Shown one piece after another: positions 1-10,340 of a stretch of 60,711 nt of DNA. Location: contig CAUYUJ010021044.1 in NCBI GenBank assembly GCA_963575745.1, positions 85,001-145,711 of the forward strand, read 5' to 3'. Positions within the stretch are counted from its first letter, which is position 1; each line of letters opens with the position of its first letter. The notes beneath the pieces were generated by a model that searched no databases, was not told the origin of the DNA, and was given only the letters and a program-made list of their open reading frames with translations. Made by a program: the position numbers and the translations under genes. This DNA is from Prorocentrum cordatum (taxonomy: Eukaryota > Sar > Dinophyceae > Prorocentrales > Prorocentraceae).

Positions 1-1272
1 CGACTCACTGACAAAATCACACACCATAGAAAAACAATCTAAACGCGAGACAACGATTGCCGAGGTACTGTCTTGTCTTGTACATACCATCATTCCTCCC
101 TTTCACTTCCTCATTGGTATCCTCCACTGAGCTGTTGGTTGCACCGAGCTAACTCAACAACCACAGTGCTATGCTGAGAGGACAACGTTATTTTCGTAAG
201 CCATACTCACTCACCGCTGCATCGTGCTCGTTGAGATGTTTGCATACTACATGTCTCCGCACATCCACTCATATGGGATTACCCTCTAGAGAGGCGTAAG
301 GGTCATCATGCCGAAGTTTAAGATTCAAAGCAGCGCCGTGGATCTGCTCGTCACGGCAGAGCGCAGTGCAGCGCTGGAGGCATGGCGCGCACCTGTCCTC
401 AAGTTTGTTCCTCGCACTCGCGAAGTCAAACAAATTGGCCGGAGTCTTGCAGAGAGCACCGTGGCCTACAATATCTACGCCGCGCTTGTCTGTAGTCGCG
501 TTTCCCAGTTCCTGCCGCTCCCGAAGTACGCCAGGACCCATGAGAGAGAGCGTCGTCAAGCTTTAGTTCGGGCTCCTCGGCGTACTTTCCCGCCAGGGTT
601 TTTTGTATATCATATGGGCGAGTCTGGCCTTGGCAAACATCTTGCGCGCCCCAGTGCCATTTCCCAGGCTGCGACGCTTCGAACCACCGAGCAACGTAAC
701 GCGTTTCACTAGATGCGGAAGTGGGTTCAGAATCTCTTAGCGCCTGACGACGCGAACATCGCCGCCAGGTGCGCACGCCCTCTTTTCCTCGACCCCGTTC
801 TATAGAACATGATGAGGTCACATCACATCGCCGTGCAGATGCCTAACTACCCAGTCATTGTCCCCCTTCGCGGTGTCCAAACTACATTCGCCAAGGTCAT
901 TGCTGCTAAACTACCCGTTGTACACGTCGAAGGTCTCATCGGTTGTAGAGTGGAGTATTGGGCTCCAGAGGTTACTCGTCCTCAGCTTGGTCTGATTCAG
1001 TGTAGGCTCCTCCTCATGTCCAAGTTTGTGCTCACTTTTGTGCTACGGGTGCAGCACGTGGAATATTCATTTCGCTAAGCCACCTCTCATTGTCATTTCG
1101 GGTGCCAGAACATGGCTGGCGACCAGATTAATCTCAATGTGGGATGCCCCCACTTTCGCCCTCTGGTGTTGGCTCGCCTCCGCCTCCCACCATATCCTGG
1201 GGTTCTGATGCTAATGCCATCAGCCTGCCATGCTTTGGGGTTGTTCAGCCACTAGAAGATAACATTGCGCGC
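1..1272. other. No recognisable gene
   Basis: I see no supported gene, RNA or repeat here. Short open frames occur on both strands but overlap one another, have mixed codon-position composition and carry no recognisable motif. Confidence 0.5.
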
Positions 1273-1461
1273 GCGATTGCCATTGATGTGATCTATTATG
1301 CTTTGCGTGCCTCCAGAGCTAGCGGACTGCGATGCCCGAGACGCGCAAGGCAGCACGCCCGCGCTCGCCTACGAACGATCTCCTGGCGCAGCGCTGCCAT
1401 CGGCAGGCTGATCAGATGAGGACTGGACATGTCTTCCCCCCTCTGTGGCGTTGCTCCTCCC
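1273..1461 (+). repeat. Direct repeat, copy 1 of 2
   Basis: A segment of about 185 bp recurs 310 bp downstream at 1583-1773. Both copies start GCGATTGCCAT and contain the shared stretch GATGAGGACTGGACATGTCT near their ends. Several substitutions separate them, so the duplication is not recent. No coding role is evident. Confidence 0.85.
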
Positions 1462-1582
1462 CTTCCTTTTCTCCTCATCGCCTTAGACGCTGGGCTGCTA
1501 AAGGCAATCCCTATCGAGACGCTTCTGCTTAGCGCAATACGAGCCAGACCAAGGGATATTCGTTGCACTCACATATCATCCA

Positions 1583-1773
1583 GCGATTGCCATCGATGAG
1601 ATACGTTCTGCTTTCCATGCCTCAAGAACTCGCGGACTGCGGTGCCCGAGGCGCGCAGAGCAGCACGCCCGCGTTCGCCTACGAGCGATCGCCTGGCGCA
1701 GCGTTGCCACTGGCAGGCTGATCAGATGAGGACTGGACATGTCTTCCCCCCCTCTGAGGCGTTGCGCTCCTCC
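1583..1773 (+). repeat. Direct repeat, copy 2 of 2
   Basis: Second copy of the repeat at 1273-1461, in the same orientation. About 120 bp of unrelated sequence separates the copies. Confidence 0.85.
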
Positions 1774-1851
1774 TCCTCCTTCCCAGACCGTCGTCGTCAC
1801 AAAACAAACGTACACCAGAGAAAACCCCATTCAGTGGGTGGTTCGAAAATT

Positions 1852-2110
1852 CGTGATGTGGATATTGAGATCTTCCGTGAGATCGATAGTGTGATCGATA
1901 GTGAGGACGATCGTGAGGTCGCTCGTGAGACCGATAGTGAAGTCCATTCAGTGATTTCGATAGTGAGATCGATCGTGCGATCGCTCGTGCGATCTATTTT
2001 GGGATCGACTGTGGGATCGATAGTGAGACCGATTGAGACATCAATCGTGAAATTCATAGAGAGGTGGGTAATGAGATCGGTGGTGGGACGGATCGATAAA
2101 GACATAGACC
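1852..2110 (+). repeat. Degenerate 12-bp minisatellite (GATCGATAGTGA)
   Basis: About 20 diverged 12-bp units related to GATCGATAGTGA run in tandem. The unit is the reverse complement of the one at 56994-57197. Translation gives a low-complexity Asp/Ile/Ser/Val/Arg string, which I treat as a by-product and not a gene. Confidence 0.8.
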
Positions 2111-2705
2111 AGGAACACAAGACCACAGAGACACGGGAACCACTGAGACACATCGGCCCAGAACCAGCAACCACTTACACAGGAACCCGGAACCCCGGAA
2201 TTCAGCCAGCCACCGAACTCGTTTCGGGACTTTCGCTAAGTGTTTCAATTCCCCTTAGGACTCCTTCAGTGCAAGCTTTGCTTGGGGAATCGATACATAT
2301 CGAAACGTCCAGTCTTCGCGCAGTTTGGTCATAGAGGCCCACTCCAGGCCACAGGCACCCGGACCACCACGAGTCGACCTTAATTGAAGAACCGGTTTCC
2401 GTGGAGGGGCGAGGGGTGAGGAGGCCCATGCCACGACTATCGGCACGAACGTTGGACAAGAGTCGCACGTGACAGAAGACGAGAGCTACACATTCATCCT
2501 GGGCAACTCCGGTAAGATCCGAGTCAGCTGCGCTCCGTAGAGCGGATCCGTTTTTCATACGTCTGGCCAGGCTTGATGCAGAGCCTTGCCTCTGTGCGGG
2601 CCGAAAAGCTTCGTTGTACGCTGTGGTGCACTAAGCATGCAGATGTCATCGATGCCGCAGTGTCCGCCCACTCGATATCGCCACGCACTACCTAGGCCCC
2701 AGCGA

Positions 2706-2726
2706 CCATTGCCATCTTGGCTCCAG
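2706..2726 (+). other. Spliced-leader-like relic
   Basis: The stretch contains GCCATCTTGGCTCCAG, which matches 14 of 16 bases of the 3' end of the dinoflagellate trans-spliced leader (GCCATTTTGGCTCAAG). Over 21 bases the match is 17. It lies 47 bp upstream of the ATG of a signal-peptide-bearing frame. Dinoflagellate genes that were copied from mRNA often keep a decayed leader just upstream of the coding sequence. The mismatches mean it is at best a relic. Confidence 0.5.
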
Positions 2727-2773
2727 GCTGAAAGACAACTGTGAGGCCTTCGGAATTGAACGTCTTAATAGTC

Positions 2774-3413
2774 ATGCATGTGCACGTGATCTTTGTATGT
2801 TTTTTGTATTGTGCCGGTTTCGCTTTCCCTACCGTGCAGAATCTGAAGTTTCAGGATGAGTTGCTTCAGGGCGGGATCTCGAACGATCATAATGCTACGT
2901 TCTGCCAGATCACCGGTGGCGACCTGCCTTCCGAGTGCAATTGCACAAGCCAGATGTTCGGAGGAGTTGTACATTGTAGCGCAAGTCTGCTCCAGAGTGA
3001 CCAGATTGGTTTGATGTTAGATGCTGCGCCAAGGCGATGAGGCCGCGCACCTCGACCTCACAGTCACCGAACAAGCCCATATACTCAACCACGCGCTCGC
3101 TGACATCGAGGCAGGGGAGACATTGACCGAGCCTATCCCTGGTCTCTCCATCCAGGCGCCTAAGGTTGGCAATGCCGGCGTCGTCGCGATTGTCATCCTT
3201 GGGGTAGGACTGGATATGCTAGATTTCAAGATCGGCCTCGATGCATGTGCAGAAGTTCTCGGCGAGAGGGCTTGTGGCTCAAATTTGACGTCATATCTGC
3301 CGTTTTGGATTCTCGACGATGCCTTCCGCTTCAGCAACTTCTGCGATCAGGCGCAGACAGCGTCCATGCTCTATGTCAGACGCGCCTGCGAGCGCTTCGA
3401 GCTCCACATCTGA
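2774..3413 (+). pseudogene. Frameshifted secreted-protein-like retrocopy
   Basis: The frame opens with ATG and a hydrophobic leader (MHVHVIFVCFLYCAGFAFP), typical of a secretory signal peptide. A Cys-containing extracellular-looking segment with NCT and NAT sequons follows. The first frame stops at 3040. A second frame, +1 shifted and overlapping from 3021, continues with a regular amphipathic composition (from LRQGDEAAHLDL to a stop at 3411-3413). Together they would give about 210 residues. No intron is seen, and a spliced-leader-like relic lies upstream, so a retroposed mRNA copy that later took a frameshift is the simplest reading. I do not recognise the family. The alternative is a two-exon gene with a short intron near 3020-3045. 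Confidence 0.45.
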
Positions 3414-3605
3414 ACCGGGTACGGTCAGGAACGTCTGCCCAGCGCGCAGCGGCGCCGCGTCCAGCCTCTCGCGCTTCAGCGCGACACGCCGACCAGGTGC
3501 AAGACCGTCAGCGCCCCGAACCTCTTTCCCATCCTCCCGCCCAGCGGAGCGGAGCGACCCGCTATCCGCGGCGACACGCCGAGCAAAGGGCCCCGACCGT
3601 GGTTG

Positions 3606-3880
3606 AGGGAGGAGGAGGAGGAGGAGGAGGAGGGCAGACGTCAGTGCGAGCCTGCGTTTCCCCGGAGCTGGCCTGCGATCCCGGCGGGCGACCTGTGGCC
3701 GGAGGCGCCCTCGACGTTTCGGCGGCCGTTGCGGGCTCTTGCACGCGCGGCTCGGCCTGTGGGGCGGGCGGAGTGCCGAGGGGAGCCCCGCCCGCAGGCG
3801 GAGGTGCCGTCCTGCCGGCGTCGGGGTGCCGTCGCTGGCGTGCTACCGGGCGCAGTCATCAAAGGTGAAGGGTGCACATA
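3606..3880 (+). CDS. GC-rich coding-like island (possible exon)
   Basis: A short (GGA)n tract at 3606-3633 is followed by about 200 bp with high G/C at third codon positions in one plus-strand frame (reads EPAFPRSWPAIPAGDLWPEA and onwards). It ends near CAAAG|GTGAAG, which resembles a splice donor, just before a mobile-element insertion. No domain is recognised. The GC bias alone could produce this pattern. Confidence 0.2.
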
Positions 3881-4039
3881 TCAGGAGGGAAAGAAACACT
3901 CAGACACAATTAGTCGTCGACTCCCAGGAAAATATGGGAACATATGGGAAGTGGGGGGAAAGACAAAAACCCAGACAATATGGGAAAATGTGGGAAACCA
4001 TGTTATTTGTATTTATTTGTGTGTCCCAGGGCCCCTTCA
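3881..4039 (+). mobile_element. 160-bp TCAGGAGG/CCCCTTCA element, copy 1
   Basis: This is one of five copies in the window, all on the plus strand. It begins TCAGGAGG and has an A/CA-rich left part, ATATGGGAA-like repeats in the middle, a TTTATTTGTGTGTC stretch and the end CCCCTTCA. It is flanked by the perfect 5-bp direct repeat ACATA (3876-3880 and 4040-4044), as expected for an insertion with target-site duplication. The left CACA and right TGTG arms can pair weakly. There is no coding capacity, so it is probably non-autonomous. Confidence 0.85.
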
Positions 4040-4044
4040 ACATA

Positions 4045-6870
4045 GAGTGCCCACGGCGCGGTCTTGCGCAAGTGCCAGGCCTCTGCTCGGCGTTGCCCTC
4101 GGTGCCGCGTGTGGGCACACACCCTCTTTCCATCCAGATGATACATACAGTCGGGGCGCTGAAGAAGGAACCCTGTTCGTTGGGGAGGGGCTCGGTGTTC
4201 CTTGATTGTTTCACAGCTTGCCTCAGGTTTTCCTTATGTTTTCGATGGGAGATCGAAGTTAAACTTATGGAACAAAGGAGCCTCGTTCCTTATTCAGGGT
4301 TCCTTCGGTCGACGCCCCGACTGCATGCCCTTGACGCAGTGGCCGGGGCCCACGCCTCTAGATGTTCAGTCGTGGCGCTTTGCATGCTTCGTCCGAGCCG
4401 ACTTCTGCTGGGGAAGCATGTGCTGTATGTGGGCCGTCAGGGACGCCACCATGGGCTGTTTTGGGAGCAGAACGGCACGTCGTGCATCGGTTGTGGCGTC
4501 ACGCGTGCCAGATGGAGGTTCTCGGCACGGGCGTCGCAGCGTGGTGGAGGAGAGAGAGAGAGAGAGAGAGACCCGGACAGGCAGACGGACGGACGGACGG
4601 ACGGACGGACAGCGAGGCGGCGCGCAAGGCTTGGCGAGCCAAGCGGGTGGTCACTGCACCAGGAAGCCAAGTTCCGAGCAGAGCGGCGCGCACCACGACC
4701 ACGACGACGCCGCCCACGACGACGACGGAGGCGAGGCGCGCTCACGATCCGCACCGAAGCAAGGAGTCGGGGAAGGCCCCACCCTGCGAGGTTCGGTACG
4801 CAGCACACCGTAGGGCGCTGCTGCGGCCTCCCCCCGAAGAGGGTGGGCAGGAGGAGGGCGAAGAGGAAGGGAATGATGAGGAGCATTTCGTCGGACCGAG
4901 GTATACGATCGAGGTCGGCTCAGGGAGGGTACCCTAAATGTTTTTCGTAGGATCTCATGTTCTTGAAGGATGGTGTTCTGTCTCAGGTCTTTTTTGTACC
5001 GAGGAGGAGGAAGAGGAGGAGGACAAGGAAGGATGAGGAGGAGGAGGAGGAGGAGGAGGAGGGAGAAGGAAGGAGGAAGGAGGAAGGGTGAAGGACGAGT
5101 TGGAGCAGCAGCGAGGAGGTTGGAGGCGGTTGCAAGAGGGGGACGCCAGCGCGCGGCCCCGCTCCTCCCCCTCCCAGCGCGGCCTCTGGCGGCGGCGGCG
5201 GTGCCCTAGGCGCCCGCGGCACGCGCGCGGGCGAGGGGCGACCGTGGTGGCGGCCACGGCGGCAGCGACGACGGCGACAAGGACCACTGCGACGACGGTC
5301 CTCGACGACGACGGCCGCGGCGGCGGCGAGAGCGGCGGCGGCGGCGAGGGCGAAGGCGGCGAGGACAGACGACGAGGATGGCGACGGTGACGGCGACGGC
5401 ACCGACGACGCGGCCTCACGGGCTGCACGATGCTGACTGGAGCCACGGTATGGCCCATTTGAGAACCTCCGCAGCATGTGCAGTGCTTGCGAGCTGTACT
5501 GAGGCAAGGTCTACTCAAGTGCCTCGATGTTGCTCGGCGAGCTGGAGGAGTGTTCTCGACGAGGTCGGGGACTTGATGGCAATTGACGCCGTGCTCCCGC
5601 GAGAGGCGCACGAGGAGATCGACCTCCCAGCTGCAGCTCCCCCCACCTGGCGCAGGGCGAGCTCAGCAGCCAGCTACAGTCATAAATCCTAACAAGGACG
5701 CGCGACTTTGCTCAGGGTCCCCTTGCGTCCTTGCGCTTCCTTGCTCTTGCGTCCTTGAGGTTTTCGTCGTCCGCCGCCCTCGAAATCCCAACTTCGGCTT
5801 CCAAGGGTCTTGCGTCCTGACCGCGCGTCTTAGGGTTTTTGACTGTAGCCGAGGTCGCCTCGAAGCCGAGTGCAGCGAAGGAGCAGACAGCCAGCGGACC
5901 ACCGAAGCACGGGGCCGGGACCAGAGCACGAGGCAGGGCGGCGTCGCAGCGAAGTCTTTAGCTGGCCGATGTGGCAGCATGCGAGGTGTCGTGTTGGGAG
6001 CCAGGCGAGTGCTCCGTGGAGGGCGACGACCGCTGCCCCGCTTGGGGCAGCGAGGCGAAGCTCCGCAGAGGTACTTGAGGGAGCGGCGGCCCGGAGGATC
6101 CTCCAGGCGGCCAGCGAGTGCGGCGTGCAGTGCGCGCCATTGAAGCAGCTGGTCCCGTGAAGCTGGTTGCTTCAGCCCGTGGGCTGCCAGATGTCGGATT
6201 GACCGGCCTGGTGGTCTTGCACGCGCCGTTGCAACATGGTCGTGCGACAGCGTACCTGCAGCGCGCCAGGAGCCGAGAAGCGGTGGCGAGGCGTGCGGTA
6301 CTGATGAGGGGAGGCAGCCCTGCGGTACAGACGCACGTGCCGCGGTCTGCGGGCTGGCGGAGTGGACGGAGTGGTCCGAGTGCTCTGCAGCGTGCTTTGC
6401 AGGCTACCAGCAGGAGTTCGAGTTTCTTGCGCGACGTCGTCAGAGTGCCCTGACGACAGCTGAAAGGATAGTCGGGAGGTGCTGTAGTAGTGCACCGCAG
6501 CCGCGTGCCAAGGCGACGAGGCTCACGGCGTCTGGCAGGGCTTTGTGGTGGCCGTCGGTAGCAGCGGCTCGCCGCGAACGTTGCTGTCTCAGCGCGTGCG
6601 CGTCTCGCCAAGGTCGACGCCACCCCCTGCGGCCGGATCGCGTCCCGCATGGGCGTGGCCCAGTGCTGCAGCGGCGAAGTCTACGGTGCGGACACGATTG
6701 TTACAGGCGTCGTCAAGGTTCTTCAGTGTCAGTGTCCAGTCCCCCTCCCATCAGTTGGAAAGTTGACAGTTTTCATCGTCCCTGTGTGGTGATGATGGGA
6801 AGCAAATGTCAAGGTTCTGGACGTCTGCATGGATAATACCTCCGAGCTGGCGGCCATCCAGGTTCTCCAA
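4045..6870. other. Repeat-rich stretch without a supported gene
   Basis: It contains (GA)n at 4549-4571, (GGAC)n at 4577-4608, (GAC)-rich sequence near 4690-4735, (GGA)n at 5001-5090 and (GGC/GAC)-rich sequence at 5260-5440. Many overlapping open frames follow from the high GC content. None shows a recognisable domain. Confidence 0.6.
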
Positions 6871-6871
6871 C

Positions 6872-7320
6872 AGCAGTCAGGGGGTACAAGGTCAGACGCA
6901 GGTGGCGGCCCTCGCAGAGCCCATGCTCACTGGCAGAGCCCAAGAGCGGATGCTGGTCATGTTGGCCGTCATCAGCGGCGCGCCGAGGTGGGAAGTGAAA
7001 GAGGGCGGGAAGCCCCCTCTGCGTCTTCGAAGAAGGTTAAGAAAGCGTCTCGGAAGGTCCGAGGCTTTCTGAGCCTTCTGAGAAGGCCCGCCCCCTCTGC
7101 CGTCCCACCAGGGCGCGACGCCGACGCCAGGTGGCGCGACGCCGTCCCACCGGGGCCCGACGCCGACGCCACCTCGCCGTTCCACCGCCAGGGCATCGGT
7201 GTCTTCGGCACTGCTGCCGCGGATACGAGCAGGGGCGCAGATGCGAGGGCGGCCGAGGAGGTGATGAGTGCGTCCCCGATCGCGACTGTCCTGCACGTCG
7301 CCCGGCAGGACATGCGTAAA
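6872..7320 (+). CDS. Coding-like segments (possible exons)
   Basis: From about 6890 to 7010 one plus-strand frame has strongly G/C-biased third positions and reads VAALAEPMLTGRAQERMLVM and onwards. From about 7090 to 7310 a different frame shows the same bias, with an internal near-duplicate PPG(R/P)DADA motif. The frame change between them could be an intron or an indel. There is no recognisable domain, and a polypeptide cannot be assembled with confidence. Confidence 0.25.
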
Positions 7321-7458
7321 GGAAACAATTATGTATGCTTCTCCGTGGCGCTCTCGTGATTATTCGCTAGCCGAGTCGCCGACTTTGGTCGAGGCGCGGG
7401 ATGAGTAAAGCGGCGTCCAGATGCTCCCGTGGGAGCATAATTACATGCAGCACTAGAT

Positions 7459-7619
7459 TCAGGAGGAGAAAAACACACAGCCACAATTAATCGTCGACTC
7501 CCATGAAAACATGGGAAAATATAGGAAGTGGGGGTAAGACGAAAACCCAGAACATATGGGAGAATATGGGGAGCCCTGGGATTTGTGTCTATTTATTTGT
7601 GTGTCCTTGGGCACCTTCA
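7459..7619 (+). mobile_element. 160-bp TCAGGAGG/CCCCTTCA element, copy 2
   Basis: It begins TCAGGAGG and ends CACCTTCA. It is flanked by the perfect 5-bp repeat TAGAT (7454-7458 and 7620-7624). The internal AATTAATCGTCGACTCCC block and the ATATGGGA repeats match the other copies. Confidence 0.85.
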
Positions 7620-7794
7620 TAGATCTGCGCTGCTGTCTGTGGGGTAGGTAACTCTGCCAGCGATCCTGCACACTGCGCCCAGCTCCCAGCTGGCGCACAG
7701 CGCCGGTGCTGCGTACTTCTCCTACGACACCGTCCCGCACGAGAGGCGATGCTGCAGTGAGGATGATCATGAGGACAACTGTGGAATCTCGTTC

Positions 7795-8045
7795 TGCTGG
7801 GCTTCCCAAGTTGGGCGCCTCTGAAATTGCTTCGCTTTCGAGGAATCCAAGGAGTTCTCATCTCTTGGGGGGAAGGTGGTTTTGAAATTCTGGGCCTCCC
7901 AAGTGGGGCGCTTCTGCTGGGCCTCCCAAGTGGGGCGCTTCTGCTGGGCCTCTCATCACTTCGGGAGGAAGGCTCAGCTGGGCCTCCCAAGTGGGGCGCC
8001 TCTGAAATCGCTTTGCCTTCGAGGGGTCGAAAGAGCTCCCATCTC
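7795..8045 (+). repeat. Tandem repeat of CTGGGCCTCCCAAGTGGGGC
   Basis: At least four units of about 24-30 bp carry TGGGC(C/T)TCCCAAGT(G/T)GGGCGC. Longer flanking parts (GAAAT(T/C)GCTT(C/T)GC) also recur at the two ends. No coding role is supported. Confidence 0.8.
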
Positions 8046-8189
8046 TTCCTCGGGGGGATGCCGGCGGTGAGCAGGCGGAAGCAAAATGCGAGGGCGGCTC
8101 CGACTGCGGAAGGCGGCGGAGGGCCAACCAGAGGCGGGCGCAGGTAACCGAAATGCCCCCCCCAGAGATGCCACTGTTTGGGGGTGCCT

Positions 8190-8325
8190 CCTCCTCCTCA
8201 ACCCTCCTCGTCCTCCTCCTCCTCCTTCTCCTCCTTCTCCTCCTCCTCCGCCTCCTCCTCCTCCATCTCCTCCTCCAGCCCCTCCTCCGCCTCCTCCTCC
8301 TCCGCCTCCTCCTCTTCCCTCAAGC
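8190..8325 (+). repeat. (TCC)n microsatellite
   Basis: Imperfect TCC/CTC repeat of about 135 bp, pyrimidine-only on the plus strand. The serine-, proline- or leucine-rich open frames through it are artefacts of the repeat. Confidence 0.9.
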
Positions 8326-8429
8326 CACTTGGGCCCGAACCATTTTGGCGGGGCCCATTCTCCTGTACCTGCCCGAGGTGCTTGAGGCACTACGTTTTCG
8401 TTTCTCATCTGGCGGAACGGACGTCGACC

Positions 8430-9499
8430 AAACCAGGAACATTCATGTTTTCGATGTCTCGTCTTTGGTTTCGTTGCGTATGCCAGCGTTGCGAGTACAA
8501 TGACGTCTTAGAATCAAGGGATCGAACCTGTCCAGGGTGCAATCGAAAGGTCAAGCTCCGCAAATCTCGCCCTGGGTCCGAAGCCACGATCGCACAGCGT
8601 CCCAGAGCTGCTCCGCATGGCGCTCAAAGGGACCGAGGACCCCACCCTGAAGCAGATGCTCGATGCTCAGGTTCAGAAGATCGCGCTTGAGACTGCCGCA
8701 GCGGGAGGTCCCGCAGAGTTTCTCAAGCGTGCCATGAGCGCCTTCAAGGGTGTGGACCACAAGCACATTCAGGCGGCTGCGAACATGGTCCGCGTGGAGG
8801 CCGACCTGGAGCAGGCGCGCGCCATGGAGAAGGCAGCAGCCGTGACCCTGGCCCACGCCGAGGGGGCCAAGAAGTCGTGTGCGGAGGCGTTCGCACTGGC
8901 GGGGGGGCATCTCCATGCAGGGCGCCGACTCCAGCTCCAGGCCCAAGTTTGCAGTCAGCTGGGGTCGTGAGCTCTTCGACGGCATCGAAGAGCTCGAGTG
9001 TGAAGAAGCAGAGCGAGCCACCCTTCGGAAGATCAAGTCCGACCTGGAGGGGCTCGCCACGCTGATGAGTACCAAAGAGACGGAGGTCGCGGCAATGCTG
9101 GCCAAGGCGCAGGAGGTTCAGTCGTTCGCGGACCGCTTCAACAAGAAGAGGAAGGTGCAGCAGGCAGCGGGTGACGCCGAGCAGCCCAAGGGAACCCCAC
9201 CCATAGGTGGCGCAGGCATGGGCAAAGGCGGCTCGCCCAGCCCTGCCGCTGAGGCTTCGGCCCCACCAGAGGCTCCCACGGCTGCGACACCTGCTCAAGC
9301 GCAGATGGTGGGAGAAGAACATGATCAGGAGCTCACCGACGCGGCTGAGCGCCTGTCCCAGTCCAAGAGGGAGGCGCAGCTCAAGGCCCTGGCCGAGCAG
9401 AATGCCAACGCCAAGGGCAGTTCGCTGGGCAAGGGCAAGGGAAACACCGCCACCACAAGCAAGGGTGACGGCACGCAGGCGGCGGCGGCGTCGCTGTGA
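8430..9499 (+). pseudogene. LINE ORF1 (gag-like) remnant
   Basis: It starts with a small Cys-rich motif of zinc-ribbon type (CVCQRCEY ... CPGCNRK, about 8475-8550). A frame from 8617 follows, rich in charged helix (MALKGTEDPTLKQMLDAQVQ...). It shifts +1 at a run of seven G around 8902. The remainder to the stop at 9497-9499 is helical and Lys/Glu-rich (EEAERATLRKIKSDLEGL) and ends in a Gly/Lys-rich tail. The layout resembles the RNA-binding first ORF of dinoflagellate LINEs. This is recognition by style, not by a domain search. Confidence 0.5.
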
Positions 9500-9520
9500 C
9501 TACGCAATATCACAGAATCA

Positions 9521-10340
9521 GTGGCGACGAGCTCACAGTCAGTCTCAGCAGCGACTGCGACGTGTTCAGCGCAGCCCCAGGGGGAGGACGATAGCACGTT
9601 CACAGTTTTCTTCGGCAGTCGTACATGTATGGGCGATCGCTCTCAGCAGTATCTTACTACTCAAAGTTTTGAATATGTTGCAGAAGTTGAGGCACATGTT
9701 GGGTTTGAGGAGGTTACTACCTGGGACAAGAACGCTCGTGCTGCAGGATACCGTCTACTTCGCAAGCCTGCCCGTGGTCGCCATCGCAAGGTAGGCAAGG
9801 CGCAGGGGTTCGTGCGAACGAGTGTGGCGAGTGGGCGCTTGCCAAGAGCCATATGCAGGTGCAGTCAGCACTGTCCGAGGCAGCAGCTCGACCTCTTCGT
9901 GCAGTGGGCGTTCTCATCTCGACGGCTTACGGCCCGCTTTAATTCATCTTAGTGGGTAGTCAGTTGCACTTACCCTGATCTACGCCTTCCCGCCCGTCGG
10001 GCTTGCTGGGCCCAACTTGGCCAGATGTCAGAAGTTCGGCGCTTTGGCTAACGCGCTCAGCACCCCGTGGATCATCATTGGCGATTTCAACATCTCCGCA
10101 TATTCGCTTGGGAAGTCTTCGTTTTAACAGCAACTGCGCGGGCACCCAAGCGTCATGAAGTCCGACTTCGAGGCCGCATGCAGCCTCGAGCGCAAGGACC
10201 GCAGCCACATCGATTACCTGGTGGTGTCTGAGGAGGCGAGAGCGTTCATGAATTCAGTCCAGGCAGTCGTCGACGTGCCATGGGAGCCGCACCTTGGCCT
10301 CCTCGTCCGCCTCCGACGCGTCGGGCGGCAGCTCCGAGCT
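9521..10340 (+). pseudogene. LINE endonuclease (EEP) remnant
   Basis: The apurinic-type endonuclease/exonuclease/phosphatase fold is recognised from PWIIIGDFNIS (GDFN at 10080-10091) and SHIDYLVVS (about 10203-10226), the Asp-Asn and Asp parts of the active site. A weaker N-terminal part lies at 9521-9900 in another frame. An in-frame TAA at about 10124 and at least one frameshift disable it. In a live LINE this enzyme nicks the target DNA to prime reverse transcription. Confidence 0.7.

Noticed and set aside
6160-6195. GCTTCAGCCC word as a thirteenth hairpin of the H1-H12 family
   Set aside because: The inner stem, the bulged G and the complementary arms are missing.
8330-8365. CCATTTTGG word as a second spliced-leader relic
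   Set aside because: Only nine to ten bases agree and the surrounding bases do not match the leader.
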